In this document: positions 1 through 12,300 of the stretch, piece by piece
How positions within the stretch are numbered: the stretch's first letter is position 1
Layout of the letters: each line of letters starts with the position of its first letter
Source of the DNA: Rhineura floridana
Lineage: Eukaryota > Chordata > Lepidosauria > Squamata > Rhineuridae
Direction: 5' to 3'
Length of the DNA stretch: 64,000 nt
NCBI RefSeq assembly: GCF_030035675.1
Contig: NC_084481.1
Span: 234,390,927 to 234,454,926, forward strand
Translations under genes and position numbers: made by a program
The notes under the pieces: generated by a model
What the model saw: the letters and a program-made list of their open reading frames with translations, nothing else
The model's database searches: none
What the model was told of the DNA's origin: nothing

Positions 1-1712
1 GGGAGAGACTGCCGCCTGAAACCCTGGAGAGCGACTGCCAGTCAGTGTAGGCAGTTCTGAGCTAGATGATGCGACTCAGTATAAGGCTGCGCTGCTGTGT
101 CGTATTTCACCACCTGAAGTTCTGGCTGAAGACAGGCTGCTGTCAAAGGGTGTTTCGAGACAGGAGCTTAATATTGCACATGGGTCATTGGCAACTGATG
201 TTTTTAAAAGAAACTTAACAGATTTTTCCACAGAAAGGTAAATCTGGATTAAAGTGGAGGGGAATGTAGGCTAGCGTTTTTGATGCCAATAGCATTGTAC
301 AGACACTGTAAAAAGCATGCACGCATGAGGAGTACTGATCCCCTGTATTTACCTAAATACAGAATGTTTTTTGAGAAGCCAGCCATTTTAATGATTGTTC
401 TTTAACGTTTTTATGGTGCTGTATTCCACCCTGAAGTTTTGCAAAAGGGTAGTATGTAAATACTTTTGTATAAATAAATACACCTGGAAGCACCCAAAGC
501 CACAGGAGAAGCAATGCTGGAAAAGTGGCAGCTGTGCCATTGAAATGCTCACAGGAGCCCTGCTGGGACTGGGAGATGGGTTATATCTGTACTAGAGGCT
601 CTGAGAAAGGACAAGCAAGTAAGGTTTCCACCTTTTTCTTCTTGTGAAGGATTCTATACATCTTGAATTAGGTGCAGGCAGAACATTGCTTTACAGGCAA
701 AAATTCAGTAGGTGCAGTTCCCCCTCCAGCATGAAGATGGGGAAAAGTGTATCTGTTGAATGGCTGCTGGTTGTGCAATTGTTAAAAGCCTGATGGGTTT
801 ACATAGTCTCCATCATATAGCTCTATGAACTAGCATCACTGAGACCCATATAACCCTTTCGGAGGTGTCACCTTCCCCTTAGCACCCTTTTGTGCCATAC
901 CTAGCAAACCTAGAGCTCCATGCAGGAAAAGGAGTGAATTGTTGCTCTGGCCAGACCTTGCAGCCCCACACTCTTCTGCCCCTGTTCCTAGTTGAGGGAG
1001 TGTTTGGGGTTTCTATTTTGGAACTGGAGGGTGCACAGTAATTGAACTGTTCCTGGCCTGTTTCACTTAAGACTATGCATAGTCACTATGGGGAATTGTA
1101 TGGTTAGATTTTTCTCATTAAAACATGGGGCCATAGCTGTGGCATAGCACATGTTTTGCATGCAGACGATTGTGAGGATAAAATGGGAAGAACCTTGTAT
1201 GCCCCCCTTGGGAGAAGGGCAGGGTATGCATTTAACAAATGAACTCCCCTGTTAAAAGGCTGAGATGGAAGAACAGGTGATGTGAAAAACAAGCTGAACA
1301 GCTTTTGCCAGAGTAGACCAGAGGTGGTAGGCATTTTGCGCAGAATTGCCATGCTTTGTCCACTTACTTTTTATAAGGCATCCACGCCATGCTGCCCAAT
1401 TGTTATTCTGCATTTTCCTTGCAGCTCTTTTTCAGACTGCAGAAATTCTGACTTTTTCAGGAGAACGGAAGACCAGTGGGATCTCTACAGATGTAAATGC
1501 CTTTGGTGTCACTTTTCTATTTTTTTTTAAAGGGTGGGGTTTTGGCGTGGGCTATGATGTATTGGGAAAGTAGCTCAGCCCACATAATCAGTCTTTTACG
1601 CATAAACGTAATCCTTTCACAGAAATTGTCTGATAGCTATTTACTGAAACACTTTGGTAGTATGCTGTAGCATATGGTTTTCAGATGTTCTTTTCAAACA
1701 CCTTTTTAATAG
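1..1712 (+). other. L2HGDH intron 1 (3' part)
   Basis: No exon is visible. Positions 1-66 are the tail of a tRNA-derived SINE (GCGACTGCCAGTCAGTGTAG) and about 1119-1165 carry a SINE head remnant (A-box-like GCTGTGGCATAGCACATG). The rest is unrecognised single-copy-looking DNA. Confidence 0.6.
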
Positions 1713-1828
1713 CACCTTTGATGTTGCTGTTGTTGGCGCTGGAATTGTGGGGCTGGCGTTGGCCAGGGAGCTGAGCCTGCTGCATCCATCCCTCATTTTT
1801 GGAGTGCTGGAAAAGGAGAAGGAGCTGG
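1713..1828 (+). CDS. L2HGDH: L2HGDH exon 2 (FAD-binding Rossmann motif)
   Basis: The acceptor is TTTTTAATAG at 1703-1712 and the donor GTATGA follows 1828. It encodes [20 protein letters not shown] and the following VLEKEKEL. The GxGxxG dinucleotide-binding motif and the acidic residue of VLEKE, which normally contacts the ribose of FAD, are both present. The last base pairs with CC of the next exon to make an alanine codon. Confidence 0.95.
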
Positions 1829-4800
1829 GTATGATATCTGAATCTGAAAAAAAAAGAGCTCATTGCCTTCTTATTATTTTCACTCAGGTATTTTTAACTT
1901 TCCTAGTACCCCATCTTCCAAATTTGGTGGTAGTTTTTAAAATGCTTATTAAAAGATAGTCTAATTAGGCATAGCCCATCAGGAGCTCCTTCTGCATAGG
2001 GCCAATTTTACACACTTGCCGTTTATCTTAGTAGTTCCACAGCATGGGTCACCAAGACAGTGCCCAGGGGCAAACATGAACCCGCAGAGGTCTTCCTTGG
2101 TACCCAACGCGTTTCAGCCAAAAATAGGCTTTCATCAGGGGCTAAAATTAAACAGAAAAGAAAAAACGTAATCAGACCAAATATATATATAAACAGACAT
2201 ATATAGGATACATAACAACTATAAACTCTTTAAACAATACAAAGGAAACATATACTGTTTATCCAAAACATGTTCACTAGACCCACATGTACAAAAATCA
2301 ACATATGTAAATGAATAAATATATAAACATATGATAAACTTTCATATAATACAAACAATAAACTGCATTATATTAGCTTAAAACTGAATGAACAACAAAA
2401 AGATAAACGTTCATTACTAAATCAATCAAACAAATTTATCATATGTTTATATATTTATTCATTTACATATGTTGATTTTTGTACATGTGGGTCTAGTGAA
2501 CATGTTTTGGATAAACAGTATATGTTTCCTTTGTATTGTTTAAAGAGTTTATAGTTGTTATGTATCCTATATATGTCTGTTTATATATATATTTGGTCTG
2601 ATTACGTTTTTTCTTTTCTGTTTAATTTTAGCCCCTGATGAAAACCTATTTTTGGTTGAAACGCGTTGGGCAGCTTAATAAGGATTTACAATAAATATAT
2701 ATTTTCATTAATTTTTCATCTTTGGCATTCTTGGTTTGCAACCTTTTTCCTGTTTCTTTTTATTGGATGCCTTCCACTTTTTTTCCTCCTTCCTTGGTAC
2801 CCACAGATTCCCTACTGCTATTAGGCTAGGAAGAAGCTTTCTGTTGGGGCCAGTAGGAGTCTTTTTTCAAGCTTTCATGCAAGTAGGGAAGGGCAGTTAC
2901 AGGGGATCGCAAGTGGAGAGAGAAGGGTTAATCCATGGTTGCCTGCTGAGGAAAAACGTTGCACATACATTTCTGGTCAGACTTAGCTCAGTATATGTAA
3001 CAGTAGTATCCTTGCTTCTCATCTACCCATGAATAATAAAGTACATTTGTATAATGTTTAAAGTGCTTCACATTCAAAATCTCATAACCCTTATGACAAC
3101 CTTGTAATGTAGGTCACTATCTATCTGTCTCACATGTATATACCCCACCTTTTCTCAAGGAGCCAAAGATGGTATGCATGGTGCCCTTGCTCCCGGTTCA
3201 TGTTGCCCTTACAACAACACTGTGAAGTAGATCAGGTTGGGAGATAGTGCCTGGCCCAAGGTGATTTGAAAGCAGGGTATGCCCAGTCCTTGACCAACAC
3301 TCTAATCACTGCTCAGGGATGAAAGAGTTGAGGCTGAGAGAATATTTACTTCCCAAAAGCCACCTCATAAGTTTGTTGCTGAGGTGAGATTGGAAGTCTC
3401 TGAATACCATTGGGGAAATTATTTTGTGGAACATTACCAAGTGGCTTGGCCTCCTTTCCATGGGCTTGTGGATTTAAGTATCATTTCATACTGAATGAGA
3501 GCCAGTGTGGTGTAGTGGTTAGAGTGTTAGAGTGATTTGAATCCCCACACAGCCATGAAGCTCACTGGGTGACCTTGGGCCAGTCACTGCATCTCAGCCT
3601 CAGAGGAAGGCAATGGGAAACCCCCTCTGAATACCGCTTACCATGACAACCCTATTCATAAGGACGCCATAAGTCGGGATCGACTTGAAGACAGTCCATT
3701 TCCATTTTCATACTGAATTCCATTTGGAATCATGTTCACTAGCCGCTGCCACTTTGTCTTGGTGTAATTGGGAATAAGGAAGCAAGTGGATATGAGATTT
3801 GTCTTCTCAGTTTTGTAACATTTGTGGCCTCATTGTGATCCAGTCTGGTGATCCAGTCTCAAACTCTACCAACCATGAGCCTATAAACCTCTCTGACATG
3901 TGAATGCAAGATGAGTCTACTTCAGTATCCTCTTTCAAAGGGATGCCAACCAGATGCCTCTAAGAAGCCAATGAGCACATCTTGAAGGCAATGGCTCTCT
4001 TCAATTTGCCTCCCAGCATGCTGCGTATGACCAGCATAACTAGTAGCCATTGATAGCCTTATCCCCCACAAATTTGTCCTATCCCCTTTTGAAGCCATCC
4101 AGACTATTGGCCATCCCAAAATACTGGCAGCAAATTCTATACATTATGTATTTTGCATAATTCTGTATGTCGCACCCTTTCAACTTTGTCAATTTCCACT
4201 GTAGGGAAGGACCATGGCACAGTGGCAGAGCACATACTTTACATGTAGAAGGACCTTGGGATCTCCATCTAAAAGGATGTCAAGTAGCCATTCTTGGAAT
4301 GACCACTGCTTAAGACCCTGGAAATCCTCTGCCAATCAGAGTAGACTGGGGTAGCCAATATGGTGCCTTTGAGATGTTGTTGGACTACAGCTCCCATTAT
4401 ACCTGATTATAAGCCATACTGACTAGGATTGATAGGTCCTGCTTGTGGGCTTCCCATAGGCATCTGGTTGGCCACTGTGAAAACAGGATGTTGGACTAGA
4501 TAGGCCACTGGCCTGATCCAGCAGGGCTTTTCTTATGAGCTATCAGCATTTGAAGAGCACCACAATGGCGGCCCCTGAACTAGACAGTGCTGGGCTAGAA
4601 CAACAAATAGTCTGAACTGATAACAGGCAGATTTCCATGTTCCATATTCCATGATCCTTGTGTTATTCCAGCCTTTCTCTTGTGATCTGCATCTGGCTGT
4701 CATCTTTACTGCCTCCACATCCACCTCCTTCACTTTTACAGTTTGGCTGTAAGAGTGGTCTTGGAGAGGGCAGACTGGTGGGTCACGTGGACTTATGGAG

Positions 4801-6264
4801 TAGACCATTTGGGATTAGACATCAGCTATGTACACAGACCTAGTTCTCATTGTACTAGGCTTTAACATTTCAGATTGGAGGCGGGAAGGTTTTCCCACTG
4901 GTGGAAGAATATAGCCTTACAAAAAGAAAACCAGCACATCGGAATGAAAGCTAGATCCAGAACATAGTATTCTATATATGAGTAATTTCTTTTTTTGTAG
5001 GGAGAAGCTTTCCATAACGCACGTCCTCTTCAACACTGCTATAGCTCAGACATAAGAACCAGACCATTATAGCAAAGGTTTAAATATTTAATTCATCCAA
5101 CATCCAAAAAGAATAAAGGTTAATGTGCCTTTTAGAGTCCACACATCGTGCATTTCAATATTTCTCCTTATTTGTAATGCATTTTCTGTTTAGCCTTCCA
5201 TCAAAGTGGACACAACAGTGGTGTTATTCACAGTGGCATCTACTACAAACCAGGATCGCTAAAAGCAAAGCTGTGTGTGGAGGGGGCTGCCCTCTGCTAC
5301 GAATACTGTGAGCAAAAGGGAATCCTGTATAAACAGTGTGGCAAGGTATGGTAGGTGCAGCACCTTTTACTTTTCACTTTAAGTAACGCTTAATATAATT
5401 GTAGATCAGAAGTCTCATTCGCAGGGCCTCTGCTCAGGTCATGCTGCTGTATCATTCTAAAGACCAATAGGCTCAGCTAGATCAAGATACACGTCCAGGT
5501 TCTTAAAATGCTTAAACCGGAGGAAGGGTTCTGTGTAAATCATGAGAATGTAAGAAGACCCTGCTGGATCAGGCCATGGCTCACCCAGTCCTGTTCTCAC
5601 AGCGGCCAACCAGTTGGCTATAGGAAACCCACAAGCAGGACCTGAGTGCAAAGAGCACTTTCCACTCCTGCGGATTCCAGCAACTGGTATTCAGAAGCAT
5701 ACTGCCTCCAACTATGGAGGCAGAGCATAGCCATCATGGCTTGTAGCCATTGAGACCCTTATCCTCCATGAATTTGTCTAAGCCTTTTCTAAAGCCATCC
5801 AATTTGGTGACCATCGCTACATCTTGTGGGAGCAAATTCCATAGTTTGTTTAATCAAAAAGCTTACTTCCAGTATTTCAAATATTATTCAATTAATTAAT
5901 TAATTAATATCCCGCTCTTCTTCCCAGCAGGAGCCCAGAGCAGCATCTAAAACCTAGTGTTCTTATTAAAACATTATCAGGGCTGGAAAATGTTGGTTTT
6001 TTACTTCCTGGAATCCTGCATCACATTTTACATACTTGGGACACCGGTGTTGTTAGCCCACGTTTTCTCTGCCTTCTCAAGGCTGCCATTTTTTCACTAC
6101 TGCTTGGTTGCATTACATCTTTTCCCAAAAGGAATTAATTAGATGATGCCCATCATTCATTAAACCAGCTTCTGATGATGATGTAATGTACAAGCTTATG
6201 AGTTTCACAGATTTCTTCATTGGGTAGAATGGAAAACTACCTATTAATTACTGAGAGCAAAGCT

Positions 6265-6309
<45 letters not shown>

Positions 6310-9300
6310 AAGCCCACACTGGACCTAGTGGAGTGTAACAAGTATAGACCAGTCACCATCCCTTTCTTGGCAAAGGTGGTGGAGAAGGTGGTTGTAGAGT
6401 AATTGCAGGTATTCCTGGATGAGACTGATTATCTAGATCCATCACAATCTGGATTCAGACCTGGTTTTGGAACACAATCAGCCTTGGTCACCTTGATGGA
6501 TGGCATTTATCATGAGAGAGACAGGGAGTGTGACTCTGCTCCTTCTGCTCGATCTCTCGGTGGCATTTGGTACCATTGACCATAGTATCCTCCTGGACCA
6601 ACTCAGTGGGATGGGTATTGGAGGCACTGTATTACGGTGGTTCCTCTCTTACCTTCAGGGTTGCGTCCAGAGAGTAACACTAGGCGAGTGTTTCTCTGCC
6701 CCCTGGCACTTGTGCTATAGGGTTCTGCAGGATACTGTTCTCTCCCCAGTGCTATTCAACATCTATATGAAGCCATTGGAAGCTGTTGTTAGGAGTTCTG
6801 GAGCAAGGTGTCAGCAATATGCTGATGACATGCAGCTCTATTTCTCCATAACATCTGAAGCAGGAGAGGCTGTGAATGCTCTGGATTGGTGTCTGAATGC
6901 TGTAGTGGACTGGATGAGGGCCAATAAGCCGTGCTTGAACACTAGGAAGATGGAGGCTCTTTGGGTAGGTGGTTCCCGTGTCTGGGAGATAAGCAGGTTA
7001 CCTGTTCTGGATGGGGTTGTGCTCCCTCTGAAGGACCAGGTCCATAGCCTAGAGGTACTCCTGGATTCATCTTTGTCACTAGAGGCCCAAGTATCCTCTG
7101 TGGTTAGGAGTGCCTTTTACCAGCTTTGTCTGGTTCATCAGCTATGGCCATTCCTGGACAGGGATAACCTGACCTCTGTAGTCCAAGCATTGGTAATCTC
7201 GAGGCTGGATTATTTGTTTGTTTCTTTGTTTATTATTTGATTTATATCCTGACCTTCCTCCCAGCAGGAGCCCAGGGCAGCAAATGCTCTCTATGTGGGT
7301 CAGCCCTTGGCGCTGGTTCAGAAGCTCCAGCTGGTGCAAAATGTGGCAGCCAGATTGCTGATGGGAGCACTTGGCTGACAATGTGACACCACTTTTAAAA
7401 CATCTGCACTGGCTGCCCATCCAACTTTTAAAACATCTGCACTGGCTGCCCATCTACTACTGAGCCGGGTTCAAGGTCCTTATATTAATTTACAAAGCCC
7501 TGAACAACTTAGGTCGAGGGTATCTTAGGGATCACCTGAACCCTTATATCCCAGCTCAACCACTGAGATTATTTGCAGGAGCGGCCTTGGTTGTGCCCCC
7601 AGTTGGCGAGGATCATTTAACATCGACATGATATCGAGCCTTCAGTGTCGTGGGCCCAGTTCTCTGGAATGCTCTGCCACAGAGATTCAGCAGGCACCTT
7701 CCGTTTGAACCTTTAAGCGCCTGCTGAAAACCTGTCTGTTCCACCAGGTTTATGCTGGCAATTAAGAAGATGCTTCCCCCTCCCCCCCCAACAGTTGGCC
7801 TTTGTTTTTATTGGTTTTTTAATGCTGTAGTGGTGGTGGTTTTTAGTGTGTTTATAGTGCAAAATAGCAGTATACAAATATTTTTATGAATAAATAAAAG
7901 AAACCAAGATCTTTCTTTGGCCCATAGTTCAGGTGTGCCTGCACTAAAGCTCCGCTGTTGCATCTCATTTATTTTTGTTTCATTTTTATTTGTCTCCAAT
8001 TGTCCCTGTTTATTCCTGTATTGCTCTTTCCATGTCTGAAATGTGTATGGGTAGAGATCAGCTCAGAAATCGCCTGGGGCAAGTGTGCCGTTTGAAAAGA
8101 CAGGCCTGGGTGGGTAAGGACATAAGGAGAGTCCTGCTGGATCAGACCAAACGCCCATTGAGTCCAACAACCTGTTCTCATGGTGGCTAACCAGATGCCT
8201 CTGGGTACCCCGCAAACAGAACACGAGTGCAACAGCAGTCTCGCATTCATGTTTCCCATCACCTGGTATTCAGAGGCATATCTCCTCCAACTGTAGAGGT
8301 AGTATCATAACTAATGGCCACTGATAGTCTTATCCACCATTAATTTACCTAATCATCTATTGAAGCTGCCCAAGTTGGCGGCCATTGATACATCTTGGGA
8401 GTAGCAAATTCCAAAGCTAAACTGTAGAAGACACTCTGATCTGACACTTCATGCAGCAGTCTATAGTGCTCGTTTGCAAATAGATCTTTTTGTAAGCAAG
8501 GCATTTAAAAGTTGTTTCAAATGGTAGAGTAGGATGTTTGCATGCAGGTAAATTAACTCACAGGTGGGCACTCAGACTTACTGTTTCAAGTAGTTGGCTC
8601 AAACTGTACAATGTTCTTTGTGATGTCTGCCCCACAATTTCAGAGACTAGTATGCTTTGGCCTGCCTTCACTTGTGAGCTCTAATTATTTGGGGTGGGAG
8701 TTCACTAAGCCTTTCCTTTAAATATTTAATACTTCTGACTGTCAAAAGAACAAAAACTAACCTGAGTCTCTTACATGCAGCACGTATTGTGGGAAAGTTG
8801 GCAGCTCCACAATGAATTCCTGAGTTTCCCTGTCTCAACTAGGGATTCTGTTCAGTGAAGCCCTAATCATGGACAGGACCTGGGATGAGATATAAACTAC
8901 ACTAGTTGTTCTTGATTTTTTTTTCCCTGAGAAAACACCGAGTACATACATACCCATGTGTTCAGAAGGCAGTCAGAGAACCTCTGAAGAAAACTGTGTT
9001 TACCATAACAAAGTTTTAACTAAAAAGTTTCATCTCTGAAAAACACTCGGCAGTGTTTTTGTCACAGCCCGTTTGTATAAATCAGTGGAGCCTGTTTTGC
9101 TGAAACGCAGAGCCTTCAGCTATGTCAATATTTTTCTGTTTTGAAAACTGGATTAATTTTCATTCATAAAACGTGTGTTTAATTAAAAGGGTGACATAGT
9201 ATCAATCCTGGTCCATCCTGCACAACGTGGTTGCTTTATGTTTGCTTGTTTTTTGTTGCATTTTTAATCTGTGGGCCACCCGCTTTCCACAGCGTACCTT

Positions 9301-12300
9301 TCTTCATTTCTTTGGCAGCTGATTGTTGCAGCTGAACAGGAGGAAGTCCCAAGACTGAAGGCTCTGTATGAGAGGGGGCTGCAGAACAACGTCCGGGGGC
9401 TGAAACTCATCTCTTCCAAGGAAATACAAGAAAGGGAGCCCTACTGCAGAGTGAGCTATTTTCTTCGACATGAAGCATAGCATTCATTCAAGTAACCTGT
9501 TAGAGATGGAGGGAGAGTGTGGGTGTGTTAAGGGAAGTCTAATGCAGCTGTTCACATCCCTGTTCAAATTAACAACCTCTGCTAAAGGAACCTGGAAGCT
9601 GCCTTCTATTGAGTCAGACAATTGACCCTCCTAGGTCAGTATTACCCACGCTGATGGCCTGCAGCTGTCCAGGGTCTCAGGCAGGGGTCTCTCCCAGCCC
9701 GTCCTGGAGATGCCATTGGGGATTGCACCAGGGACCTTCTGCATGCAAAGCAGGTGCTCTGCCACTGGGCGAAAATGTATCCACACTAATACTTACGATT
9801 GGCCGTCTGTTTTGCCCTCTTTATTTATTTATTTATTTATTTATCTTTTTTATTACCGTATATTCCGGCGTATAAGACGACTGGGCGTATAAGAAGACCC
9901 CCAACTTTTCCAGTTAAAATATAGAGTTTGGGATATACTCGCCGTATAAGACTACCCCTGCTTATGATATGCAGGTACTTAGCAGGAAAACTTACAAACT
10001 TATAAATATTAATATTTGGATTGTCGAGTTGTTTTGTTTTTGTGCCTAGGAATTACCACCAAAAACTGGGGAAAGATGTGAGAAATCTTTTTTTTAAAAG
10101 CAACATTAAATGCCTAGACTCTAGTTTCCAACACTATGGAGTGTTTATTGATTGATTAAGAGAATTTATATCCTGCCCTTTTGCTGTTAAAAACAGAGCT
10201 CAGCACAGCTTACAAATATAGTAAAAACAATAAAAATACACAATCAGAGAAAAACAAGCCAAAATGTTAGGAAAAGGAGTCTTTCACACCACATGCTCAG
10301 TTCTAAATACTGTTGCAGCAAGTTTTACAAGTTCCTCCAGTATTCCACTGGTGCAGGCACTCAGACATTCAAAGTACTGTATGTTTCTTAGGTTTTATAA
10401 AAGCAGAGCTTTGCTTAACTCAAAATTTCTTCTCCCTTTGATAACCACATCTACACAGGTTCCACCTCCATACTCAAAATGAAACTGGGCCTGGAAGTGT
10501 ACAACAACCCCACACATACCTTGCTAATTCGATTATCAATGCCAGGATGTCTGTCTTATCGACTACTCTCCTGCTCCCCCCCCCACACACACACCGGGCA
10601 TCATGAAAGACCCAGTCCTGGGCTCAGAAAGAAAATAAATATCTGGTCCTCTTCAAAGTATTGATAAGCCTCTTGTTTTAATTGAAATAATAATTATAAA
10701 TTCTTGTTCTTATCACTAATGGGAGTTAATTATCTTGCATATGCTGCTGTTGCTTCTATGGCTGTAACGGAGTGAGGTTAAAGATAAGTGAAATGCAAAT
10801 AGGAAAAAAAAACACAGAAGGCAGTAACACTTTCCTAAATGTAATACCATACCAACCACAACAAGATTCCTATAAGGCAAAAAACTAAGCATCTCACAAC
10901 CAGTCAGGATTCCTAACCAAAAACCAAAAATATGATAAATGAAGAAATATTTATATAAGCATAACTATCAAATATATTTATTATTTACACAAACTGTAAA
11001 GATATTTATAGTGCAATCCTAAATTTATTTATTCAAAAGCAAGTCCCAGCGTATTCAATGGGGCTTACTCAAACAGGGACAGAAATGCAACCTCAAGTGA
11101 TAAAGCAACTTCATTCACACAACCCAAAATTCCGAATCATGCCACTTTACACTGTTTTGCAACTGTTTATACTTGTTTTATAGTTATTGGATTTTAAATG
11201 GCTTTATTTCTTGTTGTGAGCTGCCTTGGTTTCCAACCCTACCTCACAGGGGTGTTGGAAAGACTCCATACACACACGCACACACTGCAGATGTATAAAT
11301 ACATACAGCCCATATAATAGTTTATTGTCAAACCAATTGGTCATTGCAGAAAAATCAGTATTAGTTTTTTAAAAATCAGTATTAGTTTCCTACAGAATAA
11401 AAACTGCAATACCTAAGTAAGCCCTGCCTACTTGCTTTAAAATAGGACTTGGGGGGGGGGCAGAAAGAGAACACAAACACAATTCTTTTTTACATTCACT
11501 CCAAAGTCCCATTGATTTTCAGCACATTCATAATCATGTCTACTCAAAAGTAATTCCTACTGAATTCAATAGGATTTACTCTGGACATATGGGATTAGCA
11601 CTGTTTTTACCCCCAAAAGCAACTATTGGGAAGGTTTTCAAAACACTGCCCAGGATCTGACTCCTACACACAACAGGGGGAAAAACTGAAATGTATATAC
11701 CTACCCAATTTATGAGATTTTCAGATAAACAGGAGGGGAAACCACCATTTTCTGGCCTCGCAATGTTTTGCAGACACTGCCACCAAACAAACACTTCACT
11801 GATTGGCTGAAATCCTGAATGGGCGGGGTTAAAGCTACGAAGTGCTATACAGTAGTTTAAAAAAAGATTTAACCGGGGGGGGGGTGCCTGACGTTTTTAT
11901 ATATATCTCAAGAACCGCACCACCTAGAAACTTAATTTTTTTTTTAATGAAAGCTGAGAATCCGGGCCACATAAGGGGCTAGCCGGGCGCCGGGTGGCAT
12001 GCTTAGAATCTGGGTAAAACCCGGCTATCCAGGCAATATGGCAACCCTAATAAGACGACACCCGGCGTATAAGACGACCCCCGACTTTGGAGAAGATTTT
12101 CCAGGGTTAAAAAGTTGTCTTATACGCCGGAATATACGGTACATTTATATATCACCCCATAGCTGAAGTTCTCTGGGCAGTTTACAGCAATTAGAACAAT
12201 AAAAACAAATATACAAATTTTAAAACACAAAAACAATTTAAAAACAATTAAAAAACACATGCTAAAATGCCTGGGAGAAGAGGAAAGTCTTGACCTGGCG

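Noticed and set aside
1654-1959. Start of L2HGDH at an ATG just before exon 2
   Set aside because: The frame there runs through the intron 1 acceptor; the family needs an upstream exon with the targeting peptide, outside the window.
6220-6402. Small protein with a poly-valine run
   Set aside because: It is a (GTA)n microsatellite read through into an L2 fragment.
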